Shown in pieces: positions 32,577 through 46,337 of a stretch of 64,000 nucleotides of DNA (position 1 is the first letter of the stretch; each line of letters begins with the position of its first letter). The notes beneath the pieces were generated by a model. It saw only the letters and a list, made by a program, of their open reading frames with translations. It made no database searches and was not told where the DNA came from. A program made the position numbers and the translations under genes. The stretch spans positions 1-64,000 of the forward strand of contig JAWPHD010005115.1 in NCBI GenBank assembly GCA_037043455.1, in the 5' to 3' direction. The DNA comes from Cyrtodaria siliqua. Lineage: Eukaryota; Mollusca; Bivalvia; Adapedonta; Hiatellidae.

Positions 32577-33107
32577 CTGTAAAAGAAAAACGTTTGAATT
32601 TGGATTTTCTCGAATATTTATTTCACCTTTTTCACCGAGGTTTCACCGATCACAGGTGATTTGTCATATAATACAGTTGTAATAGGCTACAGAGGTGCCA
32701 GATTACGTGTGTTATTTCAAACTGATGATCACAATCATAAATCAATTTATGAAGTACTATTGACATTAGATAAATATGACTTTGAAGATACAGGGTGACA
32801 TGTCCCTGACTTGGATTTGCCCCAGACTCAGGTCATAATCAATGGCTGAATTCCTTCCTCTATTTCAAACCAGCAAAACTGTTACTATATGAAAGGGGTG
32901 GGTGGGTGTTGAGGGGGGCACCCCAATGATTTCTTTCAATCAAAATACTTCTTTTTATCTCAATCAATTGTGTTGAGTACAAAAAATATGAAGTAATTCC
33001 ATCAAACAGGCTAGTTTCAGTCCAATGACGCACTTAACACTGGTGAAGTAACCAGAGATTTCATCAAGCAGGATTATGAACATAAATAGACAGAGGCTCC
33101 AAAAGCA
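32577..33107. other. Intron stretch, no recognised feature
   Basis: I see no exon or clear repeat boundary here. A G-rich phrase GGGTGGGTGGGTGTTGAGGG lies at 32896-32915. Confidence 0.35.
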
Positions 33108-34240
33108 AGAGCTCTCGGAGAACAGCGCAGCTCGATTATTTGATTATTCAGAGAATAATACATTATATAGCCAGTATATACCATCAGAAAACAAGGCTAA
33201 AACAATGTGGGGTGGGGTTGAGGAGCAGGGCGGGTATAGAAACTCGGGCCAATATAAAATTATTGTTAGAATCTCATCCAAATTATAGTAAAAATGTGGG
33301 GCAGGGTGTGTGAAACATAGCTATATGTGTAAGAATTGACCAAAACAACACAGAAATATGTAAAAAAAAATAAAAAAATAGAGTTTCGAGTAGGGTGGGG
33401 GCAGTGATTAGGATAGCCAATAAGCTGTATGTGCCAATGTGGGGGTGGTTTGAGGGGGCAGTGATTAGGATAGCCAATAAGCTGTATGTGCCAATGGCCC
33501 CATATGCTTGAGTTTCAATGGGCCATGTTCAAATGTGTCATTCAGACATCCATCTTAGAAATAATAAAACACGTAAAATCAACTAGGTACTTTAAAGTGA
33601 CTCTTTACACACACATACTGTAACTATAGAACAAAGAAGGATTGGTAGAAGAATTAATACAGATATATTACATGTATCTTCATTCCTCTTTCTATCAGTT
33701 TGTATGGAGATCTATCAGTCTATGGAGGGTGTGAATAGGATTCTCAAACACATCTTATTCCCATATGGCCTATATGAACAAATGTGTTGATGGCCTATAT
33801 GAACAAATGTGTTTTGTTTCCCCATTTGTAATAGCTAAACACAACGAGGCACAGTTCTTCTGATGTTAAACTGATCCAATTATATCATATACAAAAGTTT
33901 TTTCTCCATCCAGCCTTATAGCGTTATCTTAAGGACTGCATAAGCAATTTTGTTTCCTGTAACCCATGGGCTCCCATGGAACCCAAATTCTGATAGCCCA
34001 TAAAATGTGTCCCATATCACATCAAATTTTGCGGGTTACAGGAAACAAAATTGCTTATGCAGTCCTTAAGATAACGCTATAAGGAAGCCCATGGCCAAAT
34101 TTGGTTGTTCTAGGATAAGAAATGTAAGAGACATAGTCTTGTAAACACAGCTTACACGCAAACCTTGATGTGGGACGCCGACGCTAACGCCAGGGTGATT
34201 ACATAAGCTCTCTTATTCTTCAAATAGTAGAGCTAAAAAC
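33108..34240. repeat. Dispersed repeat holding the empty site of the 8.3-kb element
   Basis: It begins GAGCTCTCGGAGAACAGCGC followed by AGCTCGATTATTTGATT and continues with ATATACCATCAGAAAACAAG and a short G-rich part (33200-33480) like 19185-19400. It ends in CATAAGCTCTCTTATTCTTC and TAGAGCTAAAAA. It is related to the repeat that received the Polinton-like element (10866-10888 plus 19179 onward), so the junction CAGCGCAGCTCG here shows the uninterrupted target. Confidence 0.75.
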
Positions 34241-34645
34241 ATGTCCAACTCAGGGACAAATTACCCTACTGTTTCCCATTCACATCTACAAAAGGTTTGG
34301 TAACTTTGGAATAAAATACAATTTGTGGAATGACAAACTGCCTTACCAGATTTCCCCTTTTACTTTGTACCCATATTCTTGTTCTGATATATTTTTTCAC
34401 CCTTTTGGGAATGGTACCGGTACCCTTCAATTGGCATTTTGTCTTTATTTAGGAATTTTTCACTATCAAACAAAAGCAATATTGTAAGGCTTAAATACAC
34501 TGCAAACACATTACCATGTATACATTCTCTTATAGTATTTCATTACCCTCACCTAAAAGAATATAGTTCCCCATTTCTTCTCTTTAAATAAAGTTACACT
34601 CAAAATACTTTTTTGGTTGGGATTTTTTCACTCCAATTGGAAACA

Positions 34646-36911
34646 AGAGGCCCAAGAGGGCCTGTAGACGCTCTACTGGCTAACACGGCTCTTATAACAT
34701 CAATGAAGCGACTGACTGCCATTTAAGTTTTTTTGAAAATTTCGGGCAATAAACAGCTTTTTAACTTTATCATGGGCCATAACTAAAGAATCTGGTAAAG
34801 TTTGGTAAAGATCAGATGAAAAATGAAGGCCCTACCGTATAAACGAGGCAAAATATAGAAAAAAAATTATAAAAAAATGAATCAATTAAAAAAAAAAAAA
34901 AAAATTCTAACACGACCTCCGCAGTCTTCCATATACACAAAGAAGGGAGACAGCTGTATGTTATTCTACGATAAAACACAGCTGTTACATTAATTCCCCG
35001 CGTATATTTCATCCGTTGGAAGCGCCACGTTACATGACGTCACTTGGTAAATATACGTCACAAAGACAAACTGAACAGTAATTTTAATGAAATGCTAATT
35101 ACAACAAAATTGCCATTCTCCCAAACCGTGCACACCCCCGAAATAAACCCATCATATGCTCATGTACATATAACATTAATAAGCATCTTGAACAAGGTGA
35201 GAACGTTTGACGTCATACAGCGCAAGCTATATGACGTAAGCAATGACTTAATTGTTTGTCACGTGAAAACCAGTGCATTGAAACGCAGAACTTTGCATAC
35301 GGGGGCGCCCAGTGGAAGAGCCTGTTAACATAGCAGCCTGATTACCTTGACCTCCGAGATAATATATAGTGCCCCAACAATAGCGTAAATAATGGGGTAA
35401 TTGTTGTGTTAGAATCGAAATAATAAATACGGACCTGTATTTTAACGCACTCGTGATTTAATTACTACGCATCCGAACTCCTAACTGTATTTTATTCACC
35501 GATAAAACACAGGTACTTATTTATTATTTCTTAAATAAAAAAATAAAACAATTAAATCAATTAAAAATAAAAAAATAAAAAAAAATAAAAATAAAAATAA
35601 ATAATTTAAAAATAAATAAAAATAATAACGTAAAACAGAAAGTCATAAAATCTGCTAAAGTTTGGCAAAGATCAGATGCAAAATGAAGACCCTATCGTAT
35701 GACGAGGCAAATTATAGCATTTTTAACAAAATCAAGGGCCATAACTCCGCTGTTTATGGTTCGATCTGGCTGGTTTTCAAACTTGACCAAGCTTTCATAG
35801 ACATTAACAATCTGATAAAGTTTGGTAAAGATCGGATGAAAAATGAAGGCCCTATCGTCTTAACGAGGCAAAAGATATCATTTTGAACTAAATCAAGGGC
35901 CATAACTCAGCTGTTACTGGTCCGATATGAATGTTTTTCGAACTTGATCGAGCTTTCATTGATATTAACAATCTGATAAAGTTTGCTAAAGATCGGATAA
36001 ACAATGAAGCCCCTATCATCTTAATGAGGCAAAATATAGAATTTTTAACTGAATCAAGGGCCATAACTCCGCTGTTACTGGTCCAATATGGCTGGTTTTC
36101 GAACATGTTCCAAGCTTTCAACGGCATTAACAATATGATAAAGTTTGGTAAAGATCGGATGAACAATGAAGCCCCTATCGTCTTAACGAGGCAAAATATA
36201 GCACTTTTAACTAAATCAAGGGCCATAACTCCGCTTTTACTAATCCGATATGGCTGGTTTTGGAACTTGTCCGAGCTTTAATTTATATTAACAATCTGAT
36301 AAAGATTGGTAAAGATCGGATGAACAATGAAGCCCCTATTGTCTTAACGAGGCAAAATATAGCATTTTTAACTAAATCAAGGACCATAACTCTGCTGTTA
36401 CTGGTCCGATCTGGCTGGTTTTCGAACTTGTCTGAGATTTCATTGATATTAACAATGTGGTAAAGTTTGGTAAAGATAGGATGAAAAATGAAGACCCTAT
36501 CGTCTTAACGAGGCAAAATATAGCAATATAGCATTTTTAACTAAATCAAGGGCCATAACTCCGCTGTTACTTGTCCGATCTGGCTGGTTTTCGAACTCAT
36601 TCGAGCTTTCATTTATATTAACAACCTGTTAAAGTTTGGTAAAGATCGGATGAAAATTGAAGGCCCTATCGTCTTAACGAGGCAAAATATAGCAATATAG
36701 CATTTTTAACTAACTCAAGGGCCATAACTCCGCTGTTACTTGTCCGATTTGGCTGGTTTTCGAACTCATCCGAGCTTTCATTGATATTAACAACCTGTTA
36801 AAGTTTGGTAAAGATCGGATGAAAAATGAAGGCGCTATCGTCTTAACGAGACAAAAGTTAACGACGGACGGACGACGGACAACTCGGCATCCCATAAGCT
36901 CTGCTGGCCTT
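34646..36911. repeat. Array element with about 165-bp units
   Basis: About seven units fill 35650-36860, each with the phrases AAATCAAGGGCCATAACTCC, TCTGGCTGGTTTTCGAACTT and TGGTAAAGATCGGATGAA. The element begins AAGAGGCCCAAGAGGGCCTG and ends CATAAGCTCTGCTGGCCTTC. Another copy of the left end lies at 60611. An A-rich low-complexity block is at 35530-35635. It has no coding function; translated frames across units are only repeat products. Confidence 0.75.
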
Positions 36912-37006
36912 CATACTTTTTGCCATTGGGAATGGTACCGTTTATATAAGGAAAAAACACTGTATTGCCCATTGTGAGTAATATAGGATAAACCATGAGC
37001 TATTAC

Positions 37007-37132
37007 CAGGTTTCTGACTTCTTCTGATGTGAAGCTCTGCGTCGTCCTGGTGTATCTCTTGGCCTGACTACTCGACACCTTGGTACACGTCTCCACAGCA
37101 GCAGATATAGGCATACGGAAACCTTCGGCATC
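37007..37132 (-). CDS. Large gene exon after the FHA domain
   Basis: The exon runs from TTTTCCAG to CTG|GTAATA and gives 42 codons in phase 0: DAEGFRMPISAAVETCTKVS, then SSQAKRYTRTTQSFTSEEVR. It directly follows the FHA exon in phase. It has many Ser/Thr and basic residues and no known domain. Confidence 0.65.
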
Positions 37133-37209
37133 CTGGAAAAGAATGGAAAAACTTCAAAAAACATATATTTAGGTCAAAAAGAACAAGAAGCAGTCCGATG
37201 GACGGCCAT

Positions 37210-38793
37210 AGTCCCCTACCGGGTCTTGTGCAAAATTAACAATTCAGAAGCTGCATAGTTGTCAAAGGTTACTGTTTTGTCAACACAATAATTGCATAAA
37301 TGTCAAACTGCTGTTAAAGGTTACTGTGTTTCGTCAACACAATAACTGCAAAAATTTCAAAGAAATAAAGTTGTTATTAGCCAGTTTGTTAATTCTGAAG
37401 TTATTGAAGAAACAGTTATCTTTGAATGTACCCATATGAAAGGTTGAATGTAGCCATGTGAATGATCATGCAAGGAATGTTGAATACCTTACCATTTTTA
37501 GCTGTAAAATATGTGTTCCTGTGTTCTGAAGGTATCGTGACATTGACCTTTGAGCTACAGACATGGGTCTTGCGCGCGACATGCTGTCTCATTATGGTGA
37601 ACATATGTGCCAAGTTGTTTCAAAATCCTACGATGCATGACAAAGTTACAGCCCGGACAAGCCTATTTCTGACCTTTTAACCTCCAAGTGTGACCTTGAC
37701 CTTTGAGCTTTGGACCTGGGTCTTGCGCACGATATGCCGTGTCATTAGGGTGAACATTTGTGCCAAGTTATTTCAAAATCCCACAATGCATGACAAAGAA
37801 ACAGCCCGGACAAGCCTATTTCTGACCTTTTACCTCCAAGTGTGACCTTGACCTTAGAGCTATGTACCTGGGTCTTGCGTGGGACTCGCCGTCTCATTAT
37901 GGTGAATATTTGTGCCAAGTTATTTCAAAATCCCACGATAAATGAAAAAGTTACAGCCCGGACAAGCATATTTCTGACCTTTAACCTCCAACTGTGACCT
38001 TGACCTTTAAGCTATGGACCTGGGTCTTGCGCGTGACACGCCGTCTCATTATGGTGAACATTTGTGCCAAGTTATTTCAAAATCCCACAATGCATGACAA
38101 AGAAACAGCCCGGACAAGCCTATTTCTGACCTTTAACCTCCAAGTGTGACCTTGACCTTTGAGCTACAGAAATGGATTTTGCGCGTGACACGCCGTCTCA
38201 TTATGGTGAATATTTGTGCCAAGTTATTTCAAAATCCCACAATGCATGACAAAGTTTCAGCCCAGACAAGCGTATTTCTGACCTTTAACCTCATCTGTGA
38301 CCTTGACCTTAGAGCTACGGATCTGGATCTTGCGCGCGACACGCCATCTTATTATGGTTAAGATTTGTGCCAAGCTATTTCAAAATCCCACGATGCATGA
38401 AAAAGTAACAGTCCGGACAAAAAAACGACTGACCTTTAACCTCCAACTATGACCTTGACCTTTGAGATACGGACCTGGATCTTGCACGCGACACGCCGTT
38501 TCATTATGGCTAACATTTGTGCCAAGTTATTTCAAAATCCCACAATGCATGACAAAGTTACAGTCCGGACAAAAAAACAGACTGATCTTTAACCTGCAAC
38601 TGTGACCTTGACCTTTCAGCTACGGACCTGGATCTTGCGCGCAACTCGCCGTCTCATTATGGTTAACATTTGTGCCAAGTTAATTCAAAATCCCATGATG
38701 TATGACAAAGTTACAGTCCGGACAAAAAAACAGACTGACGGACGGACGGGGGGCAAACCTAAAGTCCCCTCCGGTCCGGACCGGTAGGGGACT
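37210..38793. repeat. Array element with about 155-bp units, TIR AGTCCCCTACCGG
   Basis: The ends AGTCCCCTACCGG (left) and CCGGTAGGGGACT (right) are inverted. Seven to eight units between 37550 and 38720 share CATTTGTGCCAAGTTATTTC, AAAATCCCACAATGCATGAC and GTGACCTTGACCTTTGAGCT. The array at 47100-48310 is a related family with a different end. Confidence 0.8.
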
Positions 38794-38799
38794 GAAAAT

Positions 38800-39300
38800 A
38801 GATGTGTTTCCAGTTGCCCAACTGACCCTATTTTTAAGGAGCCGACCATGAAAACATTTTATGTCTAATGTTGTTATTTCTTTCAGTTTGTTCGGAACAA
38901 TGATTTTTGAAGTGGAAATAACACCATTCTATATTTTCTGTAATCCACTAGGTACTGGTGATATATTAACTATGCAAATTAATACCGAGTTACACAGCAA
39001 AAGTGTAAAATATTTAGGTAACCCATATGATCATTTTTCCTGGGTCATATGATATGTTCAGAGTTGAATGTTTTCTTCTTTCACGTAAACAATGCGATAC
39101 TAATAAACTATTAAACTAATTTGTAAAATGCATGTTAAACAATGGTCTTCTGGTTTAATGTGTCCTATTATTTGTAACAGGAATGCGTAATTTAACTGGA
39201 GCGGTCTTATATCGAGGTAAACTGACATCATAGAGAAACTTTCACATTGTATCATCAACTTGTATGTTTTTTTATGTCATAAACAGAATCTCACATCTTG
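38800..39300. other. Intron stretch with a truncated GGCC-family fragment
   Basis: Positions 38805-38860 read GTGTTTCCAGTTGCCCAACT and CCCTATTTTTAAGGAGCCGA, a left-end-truncated piece of the GGCC MITE family. The rest is AT-rich without a gene. Confidence 0.5.
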
Positions 39301-39310
39301 CTAAAAACAA

Positions 39311-41799
39311 ACAAGAGGTCAATGACCTTGAAGCTCTACTGATTGATTTTGATTTCAGGAAGTAGTCGCTACAGACTTGTTTTTTGAAAATCTATTTTTA
39401 ACCGTGACGGCCATCTTGAATTTCCGGCCGACCTGAAATTTTGCTAAGATCAATAAGACATTAAGAGCAACATTCCTGTGAAGTTTCATGAAAATCCGTC
39501 AGGTAGTTTCAAAGAAGTAGTCGCTACAAGTTTTCATTATATAACTCTATGTAAACAAAGCAGCCATGTTTAAGGTCAAATCAAAACGATTTTCGACAAG
39601 GACCAACATCATGTCATACTGATCATTTTAGAAAAAGTCCCATATCAATATCTCTTATTGTTTTGAAGAAGTAGTCGCTACAAACTTATTTATTTTAAAT
39701 CTATTTTTAGCTGTGGCGGCCATCTTGAATTTCCGGCCGACCTGAAATTTTTCTAGGATCAACTAGACATCAAGAGCAACATTCCTGTGAAGTTTCATGA
39801 ACATCCGTCAAGTAGTTTCAGAGGAGTAGTCGCTACAAGTTTTTACTATATAACTCTATGTAACCAAAGATGGCCACTGGCAGCCATGTTTAATGTCGAA
39901 TCAAAATAATTTTCCACAAGGATCTACATCATGTCATGCTGATCATTTTAGAAAAAGTCCCATATCAATATCACTTATAGTTTTCAAGAAGTAGTCGCTA
40001 CAAACTTATTTTTTAAAAATCTATTTTTAGCTGTGACGGCCATCTTGAATTTCCGGCCGACCTGAAATTTTGATAGGATCAATTAGACATCAAGAGCAAC
40101 ATTCCTGTAAAGTTTCATGACAATCCGCCAAGTAGTTTCAGAGGAGTAGTCGCTACAAGTTTTTACTATATAACTCTATGTAAACAAAAATGGCCGCTGC
40201 AGCCATGTTTAACGTTGAATCAAAACGATTTTTGACTAGGATCAACATCATGTAATGCTGATCATTTTAGAAAAAGTCCCATATCAATATCACTTATAGT
40301 TTTCAAGAAGTAGTCGCTACAAACTTATTTTTTAAAAATCTATTTTTAGCTGTGACGGCCATCTTGAATTTCCGGCCGACCTGAAATTTTTCTAGGATCA
40401 ATTAGACATCAAGAGCAACATTCCTGTAAAGTTTCATGACAATCCGCCAAGTAGTTTCAGAGAAGTAGTCGCTACAAGTTTTTACTATATAACTCTATGT
40501 AAACAAAGATGGCCGCTGGCAGCCATGTTTAACGTTGAATCAAAACGATTTTTGACTAGGATCAACATCATGTCATGCTGATCATTTTAGAAAAAGTCCC
40601 ATATCAATATCACTTATAGTTTTCAAGAAGAAGTCGCTACAAACTTGTATTTTAAAACTCTATTTTTAGCTTTGGCGGCCATCTTGGATTTCACATCAAC
40701 ATGAATTTTTGCTAGGATCAACTAGACTTTATGGGCAACATTTCTGTAAAGTTTCATGAATATCCATCCAGTAGTTTCAGCTGTGAAGTCACTACAAATA
40801 AAAGTTTACGGACAGACGGACAGACGGACGCCGCACCACGGCATAAGCTCTGCTGATCTCTGATCAGTAGAGCTAAAAACAAGAGGTCAATGACCTTGAA
40901 GCTCTACTGATTGATTTAGATTTCAGGAAGTAGTCGCTACAAACTTGTTTTTGAAAATTTATTTTTAGCCGTGGCGGCCATCTTGAATTTCCGGCCGACC
41001 TGAAATTTTGCTAGGATCAATAAGACATCAAGAGCAACATTCCTGTGAAGTTTCATGAAAATGCGTCAAGTAGTTTCAGAGGAGTAGTCGCTACAAGTTT
41101 TCATTATATAACTCTATGTAATAAAAGATGGCCGCTGACAGCCATGTTTAACATCAAATCAAAACGATTTTTGACAAGGACCAACATCATGTCATGCTGA
41201 ACATTTTAGAAAAAGTCCCATAACAGTATCACTTATAGTTTTCAAGAAGTAGTCTATTTTTAGTGTGGTGGCCATCTTGAATTTCTGGCCGAACTGAAAT
41301 TTTGCTAGGATCAATAAGACATTAAGAGCAACATTCCTGTAAAGTTTCATGAAAATCCACTAAGTAGTTTCAGAGGAGTAGTCGCTACAAGTTTTCATTA
41401 TATAACTCTATGTTAACAAAGATAGCCACTGGCAGCCTTGTTTAACGTCGAATCAAAACGATTTTCGACAAGGACCAACATCATGTCATGCTGATCATTT
41501 TAGAAAAAGTCCCATATCAATATCACTTATAGTTTTCATGAAGAAGTCGCTACAAACTTGTTTTTTAAAAACCTATTTTTAGATCTGGCGGCCATCTTGG
41601 ATTTCACATCAACATGAATTTTTGCTAGGATCAACTAGACTTCATGGGCAACATTTCTGTAAAGTTTCATGAAAATCCATTCAGTAGTTTCAGAGGAGAA
41701 GTCGCTACAAAAAAAGTTTACGGACAGACGGACAGACGGACGCCGGACGCCGCACCACGGCATAAGCTCTGCTGATCTCTGATCAGTAGAGCTAAAAAC
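39311..41799. repeat. Two adjacent array elements with about 320-bp units
   Basis: Both begin CAAGAGGTCAATGACCTTGA and end GCATAAGCTCTGCTGATCTC followed by TGATCAGTAGAGCT (39311-40875 and 40879-41799). The units share GAAGTAGTCGCTACAAACTT, GGCCATCTTGAATTTCCGGC and AAAAAGTCCCATATCAATAT. A third element of the family is at 60976-62254. The right end forms a small hairpin (GATCTCTGATC) before a GGACAGACGGACGCC tail. Confidence 0.85.
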
Positions 41800-41999
41800 T
41801 GTCACATCAGACTGTTATGGAATATTTCTCCCAAATTTGTTACATGTATTTGAAAACTACTGTTGAAGAAGTCTCGTTTTAATAGGAGGGCTGGCCATTC
41901 TAAGATGGTTAACTGTAGGGTTACTGCTTTGTGTTATCTCAATGTTAAAAGTTCCTCCACCCATAGAGTCTTTACAGTGTTCCAGATCAATAGAGTGAT

Positions 42000-44430
42000 C
42001 TGGATCATTACACAGTGCGCTGGATCATTACATAGTGCTCTAGATCATTACAGTGCTCTGGGTCATTACATAGTGTTCTGGATCATTACACAGTGCTCTG
42101 GATCATAACACAGTGTTCTGGATCATAACACTGCTCTGGATCATTACAGTGTTCTGGGTCATTAGTGCTCTGGATCAATACAGTGCTCTGGATCATTACA
42201 ATGCTCTGGGTCTGTACAGTGCTCTGGATCATTAGAGCTCTGGGTCATTACACAATGCTTTGTGCTATTACACAGTGCTCTGGATCATTATTGTGCTCTG
42301 GATCATTACACAGAGCTCTGGGTTATTACACACTACTCTGGAACATTAGTTCTGGATAATAACACGGTGCTCTGGATCATTATACATTGATCTGGATCAT
42401 TAGTGATCTGGAACTTACAGTGCTCTTGATTATTACAGTGATACAGGTCCACCACCCATAGGTCCACAAGAGTTCCTCCACCCAGTGTATTTACAGTTCT
42501 CCAGATCAATAGAGTGATCTGGATCATTACACAGTGCTCTGGATCATAACAGTGCTCTACATCATAACACATTGTTCAGGATCATTACAGAGGGCTGGCG
42601 TGGCGCAGTCGGTAGCACGGCGGATTTGCAACCGGAGGCCCCGGGTTCAATCCTCCGTGGTGCCACTGAGTTCAGTCGGTGTGTTCTTGGGCAAGACACT
42701 TTCCCTCAGCCCCGTCCGTCGGATGGGGACGTAAACCGGGCGGTCCCGTGTATCGGTCTATCCTCCGAGCACGTAAAAGAACCATAGGAATCTATTCGAT
42801 AATAAGAGTAGGGCAGGTTCCCGGATTCCTATGTATCCTTCCCCTCTCTCTGGGGCGGCTCTAAATAACCTATACTGTGTTGATGAGCCGTTAAACAACA
42901 TTCAATTCAATTCAGGATCATTACAGTGCTCTGGATCATTACACCGTGCTCTGGATCATCAGTGCTTTGGGTCATTACTCAGTGCTCTGGATCGTTACAG
43001 CGCTCTGTATCACTACCCAGTGCTCTGGATCATTACAGTGCTCTGGATCATGACACAGTGCTCTCGATCATGACAGTGCTCTAGATCATAACACAGTGTT
43101 CCGGATCAGTAGTGTTCTGGGCCATTACAGAGGGCTCTGAATCACAACAGTGCTCTGAATTATTACAGTGCTCTGCATCACAACACAGCACTCTGGATCA
43201 TTAAACAGTGTTCTGAGTCATTACACAGTGCTCTGGATCATAACATGGTGTTCTGGATCATTACAGAGCTCTGGATCATAACACAGTTCTCTGAGTCATT
43301 ACACTGTGCTCAGGATCATTACAGTACTCTGGATCATTACACAGCGCTCTGGATCATTACACTGCTCTGGATCATTACAGTACTCTGGATCATTACACAG
43401 TGCTCCTTATCATTACACTGCTCAGGATCATTACAGTACTCTGGATCATTACACAGTGCTCTGGATCATTACACTGCTCTGGATCATTAGTGCTCTCGAT
43501 CATTATACAGTGCTCTGGATCGTAACACAATGCTCTGTTTCATAATACAGTGCTCTGTATCATTAAGCAGTGTTCTGTGTCATTTTACAGTTTTCTGTGT
43601 CATTATACAGTGCTCTGAATCATAACAGTGCTCTGGATCATAACACAGTGAAATAGATCATTACACAATGCTCTGGATCATTACAATGCTCTGGATCATT
43701 ACATAGTGCTCTGGATCATGACACAGTGCTCTGGATCATTACAATGCTCTGGATCATTACATAGTGCTCTGGATCATTACAATGCTCTGGATCATTACAT
43801 AGTGCTCTGGATCATTACACAATGCTCTGGATCATTACAATGCTCTGGATCATTACATAGTGCTCTGGATCATTACACAGTGCTCTGGATCATTATAATG
43901 CTTTCAATCATTACACTGCTCTGGGTCATTACACAGTGCTCTGGGTCATTACAATGCTGTGGATCTTACACAGTGCTGTGGGTACTTACACAGTGATGTG
44001 GGTCATTACACAGTGATCTGGATCATTACACGATGCTCTGGATCATTACACAGAGCTCTGGATCATTACACTGCTCTGGGTCATAACACAGTGCTCTGGA
44101 TCATTACAATGCTCTGGTCATAACACAGTGTTCTGGCTCATGACAGTTATCTGGCTCATTACAATGTTCTTGATCATTAGTGCTCTGGGTCATTACACAG
44201 TGCTCTGGTCATAACACAGTGCTCTGGATCATTACAATGCCCTGGATCATTACAATGCTCAGGATCATACACAGTGCACTGGGTCATTATAATGCTCTGG
44301 ATCATTACAATGCTCAGGATCTTACACAGTGCTCTGGGTCATTACAATGCTCTGGATCATTACACATTGCTCTGGGTCATAACACAGTGCTCTATATCAT
44401 TACAGTGCTCTGGATTATTAAAATGCTCTG
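42000..44430. repeat. Degenerate 18-22-bp array (GTGCTCTGGATCATTACA)
   Basis: More than one hundred units of GTGCTCTGGATCATTACA or ATCATTACACA variants cover 2.4 kb. Lengths vary, and substitutions are far more common than in the 19-bp array, so this one is older or less homogenised. It is interrupted by the SINE at 42591-42910. Long frames through it are repeat products. Confidence 0.9.
42591..42910 (+). mobile_element. tRNA-derived SINE, 320 bp, with 16-bp target duplication
   Basis: The head resembles a tRNA with box A TGGCGCAGTCGG (42601-42612) and box B GGTTCAATCC (42644-42653). A conserved body with GTTCTTGGGCAAGACACTTT and a tail AACATTCAATTCAA follow. TTCAGGATCATTACAG lies on both sides (42575-42590 and 42911-42926). 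The body phrase is shared by widespread metazoan SINE families, including bivalve ones. The copy looks well preserved. Confidence 0.93.
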
Positions 44431-45029
44431 GAGTATCTAAAAAATAAAAGTTTATTTTTTTTCCCAAATGGGGACCAAAAAATTCATTTCACGTAATAAA
44501 CGTAGGTCGCAACATGATTTTCTACTAATCCAACTGTACCTGGTTCTCTGTACTGGAGTGTATCTGGTCATGTCCATTTTGGTTCTGTGTATTGGTAGTT
44601 CTGCTGCAGGCACACTGCTCAAACTGAAAATGACCATAAGTCAGGATGCATCACATAGTCAGGGTATCCCCAAGATTTTTTTCACGTGCTGGCACAGACG
44701 GTGCGGCATGGGATTTTGAGGGGTGGTCAGGAGGAGGCTCCCACAACTCCTCTTTTTTTTTTTATATATAATTCTAAGATACACCATCTGCTGTGAGATG
44801 ATTTTTAATTGTAAAATGCCTTATTTAAATTAGAAAGTACTCTCAGGGGTATAGACTGTTTCAAAACAGGGTTGTATGGAGAAGGCCGAAGCAACATGCA
44901 AGATGATTATACGGAACATAGGTCGTCATCATACACGAAGATATACAGCTACATTAATAAATGAACATTTATGACTGGCTTTCTTTTTTTAGTTATATGA
45001 TAAACAAGAAAATCGGTGAAACCGATGGA

Positions 45030-45515
45030 TGCTCCCCGAAATGTATCCTCAACTTATCATATGGCCTTGTATCACTCAGAAGTTTTCAATTTGCAGTTCC
45101 ATTAGTTTATGCTCCAGATAAAAAATCTAAGTATAATTTGTAAGTATAAAATTACAAAGGACAATAACTCTCAATTTGAATGAAGACAGAGTTACGGTTC
45201 TTGCACTCTGTACTTTCTCTCATTGCCTTCTATTACTGTGTGAAGTTGCATTGCAGTCCCATCAGTAGTTTTGAAGATATGCTCCGAATAAAAAAAAATA
45301 AGTATAAAATTACAAAGGGCAATAAATCTAATTTGAATGAAGACAGAGTTACGGTTCTTGCATTCTGCACTTCCTCTCATTGGCCTCTATCATTGTGTGA
45401 AGTTTCATTGCAGTCCCATCAGTAGTTTTGAAGATATGCTCCGGACAAGAAAGTGTGACGGACACACGAACGGACAAACTGGTACTACATGCTCGCCTTC
45501 GGGGAGCGTAATAAA
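45030..45515. repeat. Array element with about 156-bp units
   Basis: Nearly three units share TGAAGACAGAGTTACGGTTC, CATTGCAGTCCCATCAGTAG and TTTTGAAGATATGCTCCG. Inverted ends GATGCTCCCCGAA (45027) and TTCGGGGAGCGT (45498-45509) close it. This is another member of the tandem-repeat MITE type. No gene is seen. Confidence 0.65.
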
Positions 45516-45605
45516 ATCTCGCATCTCGCCTTTCATTAAACTTGTTGGATAAAACCATTCAGATATGATTTATATAAGATCATCAGCAATATAGTAGTAA
45601 CTTAC

Positions 45606-45715
45606 AATAAACTGATGTTCAGAATCCGGTTGTCTGGCCCTACTTCCAGACGGCAACCTCGAGCCCGATGGATGCCCAAACGTCACTCGGTCACCTTCAC
45701 GCAGAACACAACTAC
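45606..45715 (-). CDS. Large gene exon: second half of FHA domain
   Basis: The exon runs from GCTAACAG to ATT|GTAAGT, giving 110 nt. The first two bases complete a Gly codon, then SCVLREGDRVTFGHPSGSRL and PSGSRARQPDSEHQFI. The phrase L.EGD.VTFG is the final strand region of FHA domains. It joins the exon at 48641 in phase. Confidence 0.85.
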
Positions 45716-46330
45716 CTGTTAGCGTACAAATATCAATGTGAATTAAATGTAATAACACACGCTTACAGTAGATAAATTATATTTCCATTTACAACGGTAT
45801 CTGTCAAAATAATTGTTATTTGTAACCCTTATCATTGAAGTCCATTTCTTTATTACCAGTTTGTGTGTTTTCTATAGATCTACTTAAATCTGCAAGAAAT
45901 ACATGTTGGATTTCCAAATTTAATTTGTTTTTTAGTAAGTAAACAACAGATGAGTTGATTATAAGAATATTTCATTGGTATCCGGTGAAGATAGGAAATT
46001 CCAACACGAGGTACAACAGTTTTTATCGGATCCGAGGCTTTGCCGAAGTTCCTGTTAAAACAGTTTTGCCGAGGGTTGGAATTTCTTTATCTGAACTGGA
46101 TTCTCATAATTGATTCTTGTTCTTGCATCATTTACATTCTGCGCATTGACGTCGCCAACTACTAACGTGTTGCATGTTTACTTACTCAATGATGTCATGC
46201 AACTGTCGTTGCTGTCAGCGCGGGACTTTTATCTTCCCCATGTTATCTTCTCCCATGAGTAAAATCAAGCATTCCATCACCCATGTAAAACGTGGAAAAC
46301 CGTATCAAGTATACAAGAAAGCTATTTCTT
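45716..46330. other. Intron stretch, no recognised feature
   Basis: I see no exon, SINE or clear transposon end in this stretch. A local hairpin-like phrase GGAATTTC/GAAATTCC pairs 45995-46005 with 46076-46085. Confidence 0.35.
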
Positions 46331-46337
46331 AAATGTA

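Noticed and set aside
35888..36463. ORFs in the 165-bp array
   Set aside because: They repeat the array unit in frame on both strands, with no conserved protein features.
42595..42665. Functional tRNA gene
   Set aside because: The tRNA-like head is followed by a SINE body and tail, and the whole unit has a 16-bp target duplication.
41863..44440. Frames with repeated LWIIT/SGSLH peptides
   Set aside because: They are products of the degenerate GTGCTCTGGATCATTACA array, with no independent coding evidence.
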